64,000 bases of DNA from Tsuneonella deserti (GCF_014644315.1 NZ_BMKL01000001.1:2429001-2493000); one strand, 5' to 3'. Counted from the first letter of the stretch, positions 53,269-63,167 are shown. Numbers and translations are program-made. The notes: generated by a model from the sequence alone, not told the origin.

Positions 53269-55005
53269 GTGTACCGACCCGCCACCGCCGACCAGTTGCT
53301 CGCTCTAGAGGTCTGCGCCGGGATCGGCGAACTTGCCCGCAGCGAAAGGTTCGCGGCCGCCGACGCGGAGATGGTCACCGCCATAGTCGAGGGGATCGGA
53401 GCGTTCTCGGCAGGCGAGTGGGCGCCGCTCAACCGCATCGGTGATCTGGAGGGGGCACGGCTGGAAAACGGCGTCGTCCGCCTACCGGAAGGCTTCGCAG
53501 AAGCTTACGCCCATTACGTCGATCAGGGTTGGAACGCGATTGCCGCCCCTGCCGAATGGGGCGGACAGGGATTGCCCTTCGCGCTTGGATGCAACGTGCT
53601 GGAAAACCTCGGCAGTGCAAACTTCGCCTTCAACCTTCTGCCCATGCTGACCACTGGCGCCATCGACGCGCTCGAGCAGCACGGGTCGGAGGCCCAGAGG
53701 GCGCTCTACCTGCCGAAGATGATCAGCGGCGAGTGGTCGGGCACGATGAACCTGACCGAGCCGCAAGCGGGCAGTGACCTGGGGGCGCTGCGGTCCGCGG
53801 CCACTCCGATCGAAAGCGGCGACCATGCGGGCAAATACCGCATCTCCGGCACGAAAATCTTCATCACCTGGGGCGATCACGAACTCGCGGAGAACATCGT
53901 TCATCTGGTCCTCGCGCGTCTGCCCGATTCTCCGGAAGGGAGCAGGGGGATTTCGCTGTTCGTGGTGCCGAAGTACCTGGTCAATGCCGATGGGTCAGTC
54001 GGCCCGCGCAACGATCTCCGCTGCGTCAGCGTGGAGCACAAGCTGGGCATACATGCGTCTCCCACCTGCGTGATGAGTTACGGAGACAACGGCGAATGCA
54101 TCGGGGAACTGGTCGGCGCTCCGAACCGCGGATTGATGGCGATGTTCACGATGATGAACAACGCCCGTATCAATGTTGGCAATCAGGGCGTGCAGATTGG
54201 CGAGCGGGCTACCCAGGCCGCGCTGGCCTACGCGCGGGATCGGATTCAGTCGGTGCGCGCAGGTTCACCCGACAGGAAACCGGTAGCGATAATCGAGCAC
54301 CCCGACGTGCGCCGGATGCTGGTTCGAATGAAGGCGCTGACCGAAGGCGCGCGAGCGCTGCTCTACTACACGGCGGGGCAGGTGGACCGAGGCACCCTTG
54401 GTGATACAGAAGCGGCGGCGCGTGGGGAATGCCTGGTGCCAATGCTGAAGGCGTGGGGGACGGACATCGGAGTCGAAGTCGCCAGCCTTGGCGTGCAGGT
54501 CCACGGCGGAATGGGTTTCATCGAGGAAACCGGCGCGGCGCAACATTACCGGGATGCCCGGATCGCCCCGATCTACGAGGGCACCAACGGGATCCAGGCA
54601 GCGGACCTCGTCACCCGCAAGCTCGGACTGGAAGATGGCGCGTCGCTCGACGCGTTGCTGGGCGACATCAGCCGCGACGCGGGCGAGGAAACGGGGCTGG
54701 TCCGGCTGGCAGAGGAATGCCGTTCGATCGCGGATTGGATGCGCGGTGAAGCGACCCTTGACGATCGGCTGGCAGGAAGCGTCCCGTTTACAACCATGTG
54801 CGCCGTAGCAGTCGCGGGGTGGCAGCTTCTCCGTCAACGCAGAGCGATCGAGCAAGGCACTTCGCCATCCCTCGCCGCGTCCAAACAGGTGAGCGTCCGA
54901 TATTTCCTCGATCACATCGTGTCCGAGACCATGGGGCTGGCCGCGGGTGCGCGCGGGGGATCGACGTTGCTCTATGAGCTCTCCAATGAGGCGCTCTGCG
55001 CATGA
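53269..55005 (+). CDS. Acyl-CoA dehydrogenase
   Basis: The GTG at 53269 has AAGGAG eight bases upstream and gives 578 residues; an earlier in-frame start overlaps tsaC. Motifs: AEWGGQGLPFALG, MNLTEPQAGSDLGALRS, the FAD region TKIFITWGDH and the catalytic glutamate in PIYEGTNGIQAADLV. The length matches the longer subgroup with a C-terminal extension (as in AcdA/FadE-like enzymes). It overlaps the DUF815 gene by four bases. Chain length specificity unknown. Confidence 0.9.
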   Translation: MYRPATADQLLALEVCAGIGELARSERFAAADAEMVTAIVEGIGAFSAGEWAPLNRIGDLEGARLENGVVRLPEGFAEAYAHYVDQGWNAIAAPAEWGGQGLPFALGCNVLENLGSANFAFNLLPMLTTGAIDALEQHGSEAQRALYLPKMISGEWSGTMNLTEPQAGSDLGALRSAATPIESGDHAGKYRISGTKIFITWGDHELAENIVHLVLARLPDSPEGSRGISLFVVPKYLVNADGSVGPRNDLRCVSVEHKLGIHASPTCVMSYGDNGECIGELVGAPNRGLMAMFTMMNNARINVGNQGVQIGERATQAALAYARDRIQSVRAGSPDRKPVAIIEHPDVRRMLVRMKALTEGARALLYYTAGQVDRGTLGDTEAAARGECLVPMLKAWGTDIGVEVASLGVQVHGGMGFIEETGAAQHYRDARIAPIYEGTNGIQAADLVTRKLGLEDGASLDALLGDISRDAGEETGLVRLAEECRSIADWMRGEATLDDRLAGSVPFTTMCAVAVAGWQLLRQRRAIEQGTSPSLAASKQVSVRYFLDHIVSETMGLAAGARGGSTLLYELSNEALCA

Positions 55006-55847
55006 AAGATCCGCTCGAGCGGATTGCGGCCGCCCTTGAGCGGATCGCGCCCGCCGAGAACGATCCTGCAGACTGGAATTCCGCGCCAGCCTATGTTTGG
55101 GACGGGGCCCGGCCTCGGGCCATCGCGCGCATCGCCGCGCCGCCTTTTCAACTTCTGTTCGGGATCGACCGGCAAAAACACCTTGTGAGCGAGAACGTCG
55201 CTCGTCTCGCGCGCGGTGCGGCGGCACACGACATGCTCCTTTGGGGCGCACGCGGGATGGGAAAGAGCGCGCTGGTTCGTTCCGCAACTATCGCCGCGCA
55301 AGCCGATGCCTCGGGCGCATTGGCGTTGGTCCAGGTCGTCCCCGACGCGCTGACCATGCTGCCGGCATTATTTTCGCAGCTCGGCGCATGTGGGCGCAGC
55401 TTCCTCGTCTATCTCGACGACCTTGGCTTCGCTGAGGGGGACACGGTGGGTCCTCGGCATCTGCGCGGCTGGCTGGAAGGCGGCGTGGACGCACGGCCTG
55501 CCAACGTCCGTCTGGCGGTCACCAGCAACCGTCGGGCGATCGTCCCGCGCCACGGGTCGGAACAGGACGATCCGCTCAATCCGCGTGACGCGCTGGATGA
55601 TCTTCAGGCACTGGCCGACAGGTTCGGCCTTTCGATCGGCTTTCACGCCGCCGGACAGGACGATTACCTCGCCATGGTACGCGGCTATGCTCAAAGCCTC
55701 GGGCTGGATTGGGACGAGGCCGAAGCGCTCGAATGGGCGAAGCGCCGCGGCGCGCGTTCCGGCCGGACGGCCTGGCAGTTCATTACCGAACTTGCCGGCC
55801 GGGCGGGATTACGTATCGAGGGTTACTCGTTCGTCTCGCGCACGTAA
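55002..55847 (+). CDS. DUF815 family AAA ATPase
   Basis: A 281-residue cytosolic protein with a Walker A (LWGARGMGKSALV, about residue 80) and a Walker B (FLVYLDDLGF). The region around residues 165–200 (LAVTSNRRAIVPRHG) is typical of DUF815, a family of stand-alone AAA ATPases of uncertain role. It is coupled to the acyl-CoA dehydrogenase by ATGA, and its 3' end overlaps the convergent dehydrogenase-like gene by 25 bases. Confidence 0.88.
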   Translation: MKDPLERIAAALERIAPAENDPADWNSAPAYVWDGARPRAIARIAAPPFQLLFGIDRQKHLVSENVARLARGAAAHDMLLWGARGMGKSALVRSATIAAQADASGALALVQVVPDALTMLPALFSQLGACGRSFLVYLDDLGFAEGDTVGPRHLRGWLEGGVDARPANVRLAVTSNRRAIVPRHGSEQDDPLNPRDALDDLQALADRFGLSIGFHAAGQDDYLAMVRGYAQSLGLDWDEAEALEWAKRRGARSGRTAWQFITELAGRAGLRIEGYSFVSRT

Positions 55848-57283
55848 TCCTCATCGAACGTCGCCTTCTGCCCGCGCAGCTCTCGCTGCGGCGGCATGCG
55901 ATTGCCGCCGAGGCGCTGGATTGCAGGGGCTGGAGCCGCCCCGGGAGCAGTGACCCGCCAGATGATGCCTGACGTATCATCGCTTACCAGCAGGGCACCA
56001 TCGCGGGCAAAGGCGACCCAGGTGGGGCGGCCGCGGGTGGTCTTGCCGTCCTTGGAAAGGAAGCCGGTCAGGATCGGGACCAGTTTCCCGGTCGGATTTC
56101 CACGCGCATCGAACGGAACGTAGACGACGTCGTAGCCGGACTTGGGAAAACGGTTCCAGGAGCCATGCCGAGCGATCACTGCCCCCGATGAGAATTGAGA
56201 TCCAAGCGTGCTGCCGTTGCCGGCGAAGGCGAGGCCCAGAGCCGCAACGTGCGGCCCGAGCGCATATTCCGGCAGACGGATATAGCTCGGATTGAAGCCC
56301 GCGGGCTGGAACGCGTCGACCCGTTCGTCAAAGTTGTGGCGCCACCAAACCCAGGGCCAGCCGTAATCGGCACCGATCGGAACATTGGTGAGGTAATCGG
56401 GGACGAGGTCGGAACCCAGCATGTCCCGCTCGTTGACCGTTGTCCAAAGTTCGCCACTCCAGGGGCTGAACGCCAACCCGTTGGGGTTGCGCATTCCGCG
56501 CGCGAAAAGGCGCTGGCGTTTGGTATCGAGGTTATAGTTCCAGATCGCGGCACGGCCTTCTTCAGCTTCAATGCCGTTCTCGGCGATATTGGACGCCGAC
56601 CCGACTGCGATGTAGAGGTCCCTCCCTTCGGGAGAAATCACCAGGTTGCGCATCCAGTGATTGCCGCCCGGCGGCAAGTCCATCAGCTTGACCGGCTTGC
56701 CACTGAGCTGCGTGGATCCGAGGGCGTAGGGAAACGCCAAGACTGCGTCATGGTTGGCGACGTAAAGCGTGCCATCTGCCCAGGCCATTCCCGACGGGGA
56801 GGCCAGTGCCGGGTTTGCCAGGAGCGCCACCTGCTCGGCCCTGCCATCGCCATCCACGTCGCGGAGCAGCGCGATCTTGTTGGCTGACGGTCCGCCCGCG
56901 CCGGCTTTGCGGAAAAGAAACTTCTCGACCAAACCGGTGATACCACCCGATACTTTTGCAGGCGGCCGGTTGGTCAGCGCGACCAGCACGTCTCCGTTCG
57001 GAAGGACCGCCATCGTCCGCGGATGATCGAGCCCATCGGCAAAACGCGTGACGGCCAGGCCTTTCGCCGCGATGGGCGCTTCGCCCGCTTTCCAGCCCAC
57101 CGGCTCGGCAATCCCGACTGTCGGAAAGCTTTCCGCTCTCGGATCGGTCAGCCGCGGATCGGTTCCGGTCACAGCGCCGATCGGCACTTGCGCCTTATCC
57201 GGGGTGGCGAGGTAGGCGACGACGCCGATGATCACGAGAACAACGACGAGGACGACTGCGAGGGTTTTGCGGCCAGTGCTCAT
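55823..57283 (-). CDS. Sorbosone dehydrogenase-like (PQQ/beta-propeller) protein
   Basis: A 486-residue protein with an N-terminal transmembrane/signal segment (TLAVVLVVVLVIIGVVAYL). The rest is a six-bladed propeller of the soluble quinoprotein glucose/sorbosone dehydrogenase type: LDHPRTMAVLPNGDVLVAL, ASPSGMAWADGTLYVANHD, RGMRNPNGLAFSPWSGELW, RHGSWNRFPKSGYDVVY and GRPTWVAFARDGALLVSDD. The cofactor and substrate are unknown. It is convergent with the DUF815 gene. Confidence 0.85.
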   Translation of the reverse strand: MSTGRKTLAVVLVVVLVIIGVVAYLATPDKAQVPIGAVTGTDPRLTDPRAESFPTVGIAEPVGWKAGEAPIAAKGLAVTRFADGLDHPRTMAVLPNGDVLVALTNRPPAKVSGGITGLVEKFLFRKAGAGGPSANKIALLRDVDGDGRAEQVALLANPALASPSGMAWADGTLYVANHDAVLAFPYALGSTQLSGKPVKLMDLPPGGNHWMRNLVISPEGRDLYIAVGSASNIAENGIEAEEGRAAIWNYNLDTKRQRLFARGMRNPNGLAFSPWSGELWTTVNERDMLGSDLVPDYLTNVPIGADYGWPWVWWRHNFDERVDAFQPAGFNPSYIRLPEYALGPHVAALGLAFAGNGSTLGSQFSSGAVIARHGSWNRFPKSGYDVVYVPFDARGNPTGKLVPILTGFLSKDGKTTRGRPTWVAFARDGALLVSDDTSGIIWRVTAPGAAPAPAIQRLGGNRMPPQRELRGQKATFDEDYVRETNE

Positions 57284-57345
57284 GGCGAGTTGTTAAGGCG
57301 CTGTGCGGCTTGCGGCAACGCAAGGCTGCGCTACAGGCGGTTACG

Positions 57346-57828
57346 ATGTACGATTTTCGCGCCGATCCAGCCTCATCCAAACCGGAAATCTACCGGCAGC
57401 TCTGCGATGCAGCACTCGCCCTTACCGAGGGAGAACGCGATGGTATCGCCAACATGGCGAATGTAGCCGCACTCCTTTGGGAATATTTGCCCGATCTGAA
57501 CTGGGCGGGATTCTACCGGGCAATGGGCGATGAGCTTGTCCTGGGTCCCTTCGCCGGCCGCCCGGCCTGCATTCGCATTCCGTTCGGTCAAGGCGTGTGT
57601 GGTGCAGCGGCGGCAAGTGGACAGACCCAGTTGGTCGCCGATGTGAACGCCTTTCCCGGTCACATCGCGTGCGATGCCGCTAGCCGATCGGAGCTCGTCG
57701 TACCGGTAATGAAGAATGGCGAAGTGCTCGCCGTGATCGACCTCGATAGCCCCACGCCCGCCCGCTTCGATGCCGAAGACGCGGCGGGGATCGAGCGGTT
57801 GGCCGGCGCGCTGGCGTCCCGGCTGTAA
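57346..57828 (+). CDS. msrC: Free methionine-(R)-sulfoxide reductase (GAF domain)
   Basis: The ATG at 57346 gives 160 residues, the normal length. The three conserved cysteines are C75, C85 and C109, spaced 10 and 24 residues apart exactly as in the E. coli enzyme. The GAF fold core is NWAGFYRAMGDELVLGPF and PFGQGVCGAAAA. It reduces free methionine-R-sulfoxide with thioredoxin. It stands alone between two transcription units. Confidence 0.93.
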   Translation: MYDFRADPASSKPEIYRQLCDAALALTEGERDGIANMANVAALLWEYLPDLNWAGFYRAMGDELVLGPFAGRPACIRIPFGQGVCGAAAASGQTQLVADVNAFPGHIACDAASRSELVVPVMKNGEVLAVIDLDSPTPARFDAEDAAGIERLAGALASRL

Positions 57829-57935
57829 CCGACCCGTTTCGGGACGCGTCCCGCCAGCCCGCTTTGGCCTATGCACAGGACGATGCTAAATTTTTCGTTA
57901 ACGCGCGGGGAGTCGCGCACATAACGGGGAATGTC

Positions 57936-58808
57936 ATGCGCGTGTCAGCCTGCGATCTGTCTTTTTCTTGCTGCGCCGCTGCAGTCGCCCTCGCATCCGC
58001 CACTCCGGTTTTCGCGCAGGACTACGAATACGCGCAGCCTCTTCCGGAAGCTGACATTACATTCCGCAGCGACCCCGTGGTCCAGGCATTGCCGGGTACT
58101 CCGGCACCGTCCAGCGATTATTATGTCGAGGAGCCGGCCGCGACAGCGTTGCCGTCCCTGCCCCCGCCAATGACGAGGCGGCCGGATATTCATCCGGTGG
58201 CCTATCCGCCTGTCCATCCCGGAGCTTACGCGCCGCGAGTGGATTACCAACCGTACCCGCATCCGGACCAGGGATATCGAGGACCTGCGTTTTTCGACCG
58301 GGATGCCTGGATCGGCGATTGCCATGACCGGATTCGCGGCGTTCCTCGCCGGGAACGGGCGGGCGTGATCGGCGCGCTGCTTGGGGCGGTCTTCGGCGGA
58401 GTGATCGGCAATCGGGCCTGGGATTCGGAACGACTCGGCGGAACTCTGCTGGGGGCCGGTGTGGGCGGGGTCGCCGGCGCCGCTATCGGCAGCGCAGTGG
58501 AAGCTGCGGGCGATCGGCGCCGCGAAGACGAATGCGCCATGTATCTGGATCGTTACATGTCGGGTGCATACTCGACCGCTGGATATCCGCCGTATTACGG
58601 GTACGGCTATCCCGGCCATGCTTATGGCTACGGCGGAGGCTACGCATTGGTGCCTGTTCTGGTTGCCATTCCCCAGCGACAGGTCGTCCGAGAAACGGTG
58701 ACAGAGGAATGGGTCAAAGAGCCGGTCCGAACCCGCACTATCCACCGTTCTCGCTCCGTCCCATCGCCGCGTCCGGACAAGCGGATAAAGATGATCAAGG
58801 GGCGCTGA
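57936..58808 (+). CDS. Exported glycine-zipper protein
   Basis: The ATG at 57936 gives 290 residues with a signal peptide ending TPVFAQ. A proline/tyrosine-rich region (about 30–130) is followed by a glycine-zipper two-helix segment (GALLGAVFGGVIGN, then GGTLLGAGVGGVAGAAIGS), which inserts in or along the outer membrane in related proteins. The tail contains GYGYPGHAYGYGGG and a basic end. Its stop overlaps the convergent usher gene by 14 bases. Confidence 0.8.
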   Translation: MRVSACDLSFSCCAAAVALASATPVFAQDYEYAQPLPEADITFRSDPVVQALPGTPAPSSDYYVEEPAATALPSLPPPMTRRPDIHPVAYPPVHPGAYAPRVDYQPYPHPDQGYRGPAFFDRDAWIGDCHDRIRGVPRRERAGVIGALLGAVFGGVIGNRAWDSERLGGTLLGAGVGGVAGAAIGSAVEAAGDRRREDECAMYLDRYMSGAYSTAGYPPYYGYGYPGHAYGYGGGYALVPVLVAIPQRQVVRETVTEEWVKEPVRTRTIHRSRSVPSPRPDKRIKMIKGR

Positions 58809-61260
58809 CCGCCAGCGTGGCGCGCTGGCGACGATCCCGCGATTTCTTAGTGCTCAGCTCCGGCCCGTCCTCGATCTGCTGGGCGACAGTCATCGGTTCG
58901 CAGCGAAGTGGTGGCTGGCCTTCCTGGTCAAGAGAAGCGCTGCCGAGCGAAACGAGGCAGGCCTGTCCAGGGTGACCGACCATCAGGCGACTATCCTGGG
59001 AACCCGCGTTGATTTCGGCGAACCCGTCAAAGCCTACGATCGTAGTTTCTCCTGACGGCAAGGAGCGGACCGGCAGCCCCGCCGGTAGGGGCCGCCCCGC
59101 CAAGTCCACGAGCTGGCGAAGCACGGGACGAAAGCGCAGGGTGTCGATCTCCACCAGCGCGACCGCGCGGCGAGGAACGCGAATAAAGTGGGTCGTTTCA
59201 CGGACGAGTGCGTCGGCGGGCAGCTTGTCAGCCTTTACGTCGATCTTGATCGTCGCCTGCGCCGGGATGTTCTGCACCAGCAACAGGCCCTTGTCGTCGG
59301 TGACCCCAACTTCCTGATTTTCCCGGGTGATCGGGATTCCGCCCACGCGACCCGTGCGAACGAGTGCGTAACTCCCACCGCTCTGGTTGCGCGCGAAGAC
59401 AGATCCGCCGGCGATAAGCAGCGTTCCACGAGCGTTGCCGCGCGCTGCGAACACGCCATTGACCTCTTCGAGCTGTCCGTCGAGCAGGATACGCCGCTCG
59501 CGCCAGGTCAGACCACCGCTCAGCCGCTGGTTACCACCGGATGCGGTGGCGGAAGCGCGGTAGCCGATATCCCCGTCTTGCTGCGCATCATGGGCATAAG
59601 TTGCAGAGCCGGAGAGACGCCCATCGTCGTAACTCGCGTAGGCTCCAGCGTTGGTTCTCCCACCCAGACTGATGGAGAGCCCCAAGGCGCCCGACACGGC
59701 AGAACCACTCGCGCCACGGCGAACACCCGCCCCGGCGAAGAAAGTCGCGCGAGACGACAATCGAGCGCGGAGGTTGGCGTTGAGCACCTCGCTGGATCGG
59801 TCGGCCAAGGCTGTAGGCCTGATGCCGCGATATTCGTGGCGCGCGTAGGATAGCTGGAAATTGGTGTCGCCGCTGAAACGATAGAAGAATTGCCCTGCGA
59901 ACTCGCGCGGAGGTGCTTCGTCTCCCAACCGGGTGGCGACGTCGCGGTAACTCACACTGGGCAACGTCGCGCGGATGCTGCCGCCCAGCCTGCTGCCGTA
60001 CGATTCCAGTCCGAGATGCAGCAGTGTGCCACTACCCGCTGCCGAATCGCTGCTCACGCGCGCCTCGACCGTTGCCAGCGCAGCCTCCGCAATCACGAAG
60101 TCGCCACGTGCACCGGCATTGGCCGTACCGCGTGTCCACTCTGCGCTGCCCTCGACGGTCAAACGCGGCGAAAGCCCCCGCCTGACATAGGCGGTGGCCG
60201 CAAGCTGGCCGTAATCGTTGTTCTCATAGCCATATCGTCGTCGGACGAATCCCGCATTGACCGCATAACCGGTAGTGCGTGGAGCAAGCAGCCGGTCCGA
60301 CACGTAGAACCGGGCGGTCTGAACAACCTCACGGCCGAGCGCGTCGCGCAAAATAACCGACGCCTCGCCGCGACCAGGCTGGGTCGGCACGTTGCGCACC
60401 GAGAAGTCGCCTGGCGCGACTTCTCCCAGCGAGTAGCGCTGATCGCCGGTGAGCACGTCGACCGTCGTGGGTACGGCCACGCTGCCCGAGAATCCAGGAA
60501 GCGGCACGGTCACCAGGTCGGGACGCAGATCGAAGTCCGAGGCGATCTGGATTCCCCCCATGCGAACCGCGCGCTGGCTTTGGCTGCCGGCACTGACGAA
60601 ATCTCCGATGGAAGCCGCCATCCCACGATCGGGCATCGCGAACCTGGCCACCGTATCGAGGCGAAGCAGTCCCGGTGAGCCAACTTCCGGATCGGTGGTA
60701 GCGCGCGCAGTGCTGTCGAGCGCGAAGTTGCCATAGACGATGGTAGCGGAGACAAGCCCCCCTACGCTCGAGTTCCGTCGCGATACGGTTGCGGTCAGGT
60801 CGTAGTCGACGCGCAGAGCAAGCAGCGGGCGGCTCTCGCTCATAGTCTCGGCACGGCGGGCGAAGTCTTTCAGGTTTTCGCCGTCGTTGTTGCGGAAGAG
60901 CTCTACCTCGAGGCGCTGGCGCAACCCATCATAGTTCCACTTGTAGATTTTCAGCGCATCGAGCCGCACCTGCCCGCTCGCGCCTTCGGGCACCGGCAGG
61001 CCCGCGGCGCGTGCATCGTCGGCCTCGACGGTCATGTCGCTACCGCTGCCGGCCACTGTGATCATCCGCGGGTACGCCTGGCCATCTACTGTAATTTCGG
61101 ACAGCCGTGGTCCGTCGTCCGGACGGACGCTCTGAGCCGTCAGACCCTTGGGTAGTTCGAACGGATCGCTCTGCGCCGCCAGCGGCGTGCCGGCTACCGC
61201 AGCAGCAGCTGCGAGAAACGCAAAAGAAGGCCTAGCTGCAAGTCGAGCGAGGCTGGGCAT
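58795..61260 (-). CDS. Outer membrane usher of second chaperone–usher cluster
   Basis: An 821-residue usher with a signal peptide (ending GTPLAAQ). Usher landmarks: the barrel start (LRVDYDLTATVS), the plug/linker region LGEVAPGDFSVRNVPTQPGRGEA, AATAYVRRGLSPRLTVEGS and many short strands, then the C-terminal domain (VTDDKGLLLVQNIPAQA). The last 35 residues after the final cysteine (LRCEP) are charged and unusual for ushers; they overlap the convergent glycine-zipper gene. It starts 29 bases inside the chaperone gene. No adhesin gene follows. Confidence 0.9.
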   Translation of the reverse strand: MPSLARLAARPSFAFLAAAAAVAGTPLAAQSDPFELPKGLTAQSVRPDDGPRLSEITVDGQAYPRMITVAGSGSDMTVEADDARAAGLPVPEGASGQVRLDALKIYKWNYDGLRQRLEVELFRNNDGENLKDFARRAETMSESRPLLALRVDYDLTATVSRRNSSVGGLVSATIVYGNFALDSTARATTDPEVGSPGLLRLDTVARFAMPDRGMAASIGDFVSAGSQSQRAVRMGGIQIASDFDLRPDLVTVPLPGFSGSVAVPTTVDVLTGDQRYSLGEVAPGDFSVRNVPTQPGRGEASVILRDALGREVVQTARFYVSDRLLAPRTTGYAVNAGFVRRRYGYENNDYGQLAATAYVRRGLSPRLTVEGSAEWTRGTANAGARGDFVIAEAALATVEARVSSDSAAGSGTLLHLGLESYGSRLGGSIRATLPSVSYRDVATRLGDEAPPREFAGQFFYRFSGDTNFQLSYARHEYRGIRPTALADRSSEVLNANLRARLSSRATFFAGAGVRRGASGSAVSGALGLSISLGGRTNAGAYASYDDGRLSGSATYAHDAQQDGDIGYRASATASGGNQRLSGGLTWRERRILLDGQLEEVNGVFAARGNARGTLLIAGGSVFARNQSGGSYALVRTGRVGGIPITRENQEVGVTDDKGLLLVQNIPAQATIKIDVKADKLPADALVRETTHFIRVPRRAVALVEIDTLRFRPVLRQLVDLAGRPLPAGLPVRSLPSGETTIVGFDGFAEINAGSQDSRLMVGHPGQACLVSLGSASLDQEGQPPLRCEPMTVAQQIEDGPELSTKKSRDRRQRATLAVSAP

Positions 61261-61978
61261 CGACCGTCCGGCCGTCGACCGAGGCGGTGACGGTCACCGG
61301 CCCCAGCGAACAGGCATTCTCCACTGGCCAGGCGATGGTCGAGTTTCCGAGGACATAGCGCAGCGAATTGCGCTCGATCGGCACCGCGGTGCCGCTCGCT
61401 GTCTTCACTTCAAGCTGCATGATCCGCGCTGTCGCGCCACCGGTGTTCGTAAGCTCGATGCCGTCACCGCCGATTCGCCACTCGAACTGGGCGGGAACGG
61501 CTTTGGAGCGATCGAGGAACATCGGTACGGTAAAGCGAATGCGCGCTTCGGCGGCACCCGAACGGGCAGCCGCTGGATCGGGCAACTGATCGACGATCAG
61601 CCGGTATCGTTTCTCCCCTGGCGAGGCAGCACCGTTGCGCAACACGCGCACGATCTGGGTCTCTCCAGGAGGAATGGAGGCAATGGACGGAGAAATGGTC
61701 AGGTCCGAACTCGGTACGTAAACGTCTTCTCCGGACGCCTGGGACCAGGCGAAGAGACGTGACTGAACAGGCAGCGGACGAGACGAAGTATTCGTAAGCA
61801 TGACAGTCGCGCCGCGCGCGGCATCGTCGATTTCGATGCGTAGCGGGCTGATGGCGAGACCCGCGCCGAACTCCGATGGAGTGGCCGGCGCGGGGCTCGT
61901 CGCGACGATCCCGAAGAGCAACGATCCGCCCACCGCCAGTGCGGCCTTGGCGCGCATCGATTTGGTGAAGCGGATCAT
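61232..61978 (-). CDS. Periplasmic pilus chaperone of second cluster
   Basis: A 248-residue PapD-like chaperone with a signal peptide (ending PAPATP). The first Ig domain (ISPLRIEIDDAARGATVMLTN, IPPGETQIVRVL) and the second domain (FEWRIGGDGIELTNTGGA) are clear. The C-terminal pair of cysteines (ENACSLG ... RSTCS) probably forms a disulfide, as in some archaic chaperones. Its 3' end overlaps the usher start by 29 bases. Confidence 0.88.
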   Translation of the reverse strand: MIRFTKSMRAKAALAVGGSLLFGIVATSPAPATPSEFGAGLAISPLRIEIDDAARGATVMLTNTSSRPLPVQSRLFAWSQASGEDVYVPSSDLTISPSIASIPPGETQIVRVLRNGAASPGEKRYRLIVDQLPDPAAARSGAAEARIRFTVPMFLDRSKAVPAQFEWRIGGDGIELTNTGGATARIMQLEVKTASGTAVPIERNSLRYVLGNSTIAWPVENACSLGPVTVTASVDGRTVDAQPRSTCS

Positions 61979-62005
61979 GGATTTACCTCTTGCGGGAACC
62001 GTGGA

Positions 62006-62479
62006 TCAGTAAGAAACCGTGACGGTAACGGTGTCCTTGTAGTCACCTGCGGCGACCGCGGTCTGGACAGGAATGCGCCCGTAAAGCGTTGCGGCCTTTT
62101 CAGTGCCATCGCCCACGCCGGTGGTGCCCACGGTCGGGGTCCAGGCGGTCGTACGGCTGGCGTCCGAATAGACGTCGTACTTGACGAGGGCCGTAGACGT
62201 CGCCGACGCCAGCTGGCGCTGGGTTCCCGACGCATTCGCGCCGTAGCTCACAAACACCGAGTAGGGTGCCAGCGGCGTGCACTTCACGGTGGTGGCCGAG
62301 CTCGTCTCGATCGCTACGGCGAACGAATTGGTCGTGCCGAAATCAAGCGGCTGCGCGGTCACGCTGCACGAAGAGCTGACGTTGAGCGAAACCTGGACAG
62401 TGCCAGTAGCGGTACCCGCAAGCGCAGGCGTGGAGGCGAAAGCAGCGACAGCCACGATGCCCAGAGCAATCTTACGCAT
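62006..62479 (-). CDS. Spore coat U domain pilin of second cluster
   Basis: A 157-residue exported protein (signal peptide ending TPALAG). The spore coat U pattern is complete: VQVSLNVSSSCSVTAQPLDFGT, TTVKCTPLAPYSVFVSYG, KYDVYSDASRTTAW, LYGRIPVQ and a final GDYKDTVTVTVSY strand. It is preceded by another pilin gene and followed 27 bases later by the chaperone. Likely the main shaft subunit. Confidence 0.92.
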   Translation of the reverse strand: MRKIALGIVAVAAFASTPALAGTATGTVQVSLNVSSSCSVTAQPLDFGTTNSFAVAIETSSATTVKCTPLAPYSVFVSYGANASGTQRQLASATSTALVKYDVYSDASRTTAWTPTVGTTGVGDGTEKAATLYGRIPVQTAVAAGDYKDTVTVTVSY

Positions 62480-62660
62480 TATATATTCCCCTAACAGTCC
62501 GGCTAATGAGCCGAAGCGCCGTATAGGTAGAACTGCTTGCCAATTCGCTAATCCTCACCGCGAGGTTCATCTCGTTATCCGGTAAAATACCTAGGCTTTC
62601 GTAGTTAAGGTCGAGTAAACGCTGCGGCTTACTCCGCTGAGCATTGCAGCATCAACCGAA

Positions 62661-63167
62661 TCAGAAATTGAGGGTGACGAGCAGCGTGTCGGAATAGTCG
62701 CCGGCAACGATCTTTCCGGTGTTCTGGACTCGGCCATAAAGGACGAATTCTACTGGCGCCCCGGTGCCCGAATTGCCGGCCACGTTCCGCGTCTTCCCCC
62801 GGCCCCATACATTGTTTCGCGGGCTGTCCCGGTAAACATCATATGAAACGTAGCTGCTGGTCAACGCACTGAACATGCGACGGTTAGCGCTGGCGCCATT
62901 CGCGTACAGGCCGGTATCGATATCAATGTCGAAATCGGTATTGGGTGTGCACTTGACGGTTATCGTCGTGGTGGCGTCGATCGGATTCGTACCGGTAATG
63001 CCGGTCGCATCAAAGGTGAGCGGACGGGTTTGAAGCGAACACCCAGTGGTTACCCGCACGCGGACGGGCAGGGTATTGGTCACTTGACCGGCCAGCGCTG
63101 CAGTCCCGGACACGCCAAGCGCGCCGGCTACAGCTATGCTGGTGATGTGGCGCAATGACCTCGTCAC
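62661..63167 (-). CDS. Spore coat U domain pilin, first gene of second cluster
   Basis: A 168-residue exported protein (signal peptide ending AALAGQ). The sequence contains VTTGCSLQTRPLTFDATG, TITVKCTPNTDFDIDID, YVSYDVYRDSPRNNVWG, EFVLYGRVQNTG and the last strand GDYSDTLLVTLNF. It is similar in layout to the next gene, from which it is separated by 181 bases with no clear terminator. It lies about 100 bases from the truncated parB. Confidence 0.92.
   Translation of the reverse strand: MTRSLRHITSIAVAGALGVSGTAALAGQVTNTLPVRVRVTTGCSLQTRPLTFDATGITGTNPIDATTTITVKCTPNTDFDIDIDTGLYANGASANRRMFSALTSSYVSYDVYRDSPRNNVWGRGKTRNVAGNSGTGAPVEFVLYGRVQNTGKIVAGDYSDTLLVTLNF

Noticed and set aside
62480..62540. CtrA-type paired sites before the second pilin gene (CTAAC ... 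CTAATG)
   Set aside because: Half-site spacing is 12 rather than 11 bases and the sequences are TTAG rather than TTAA.
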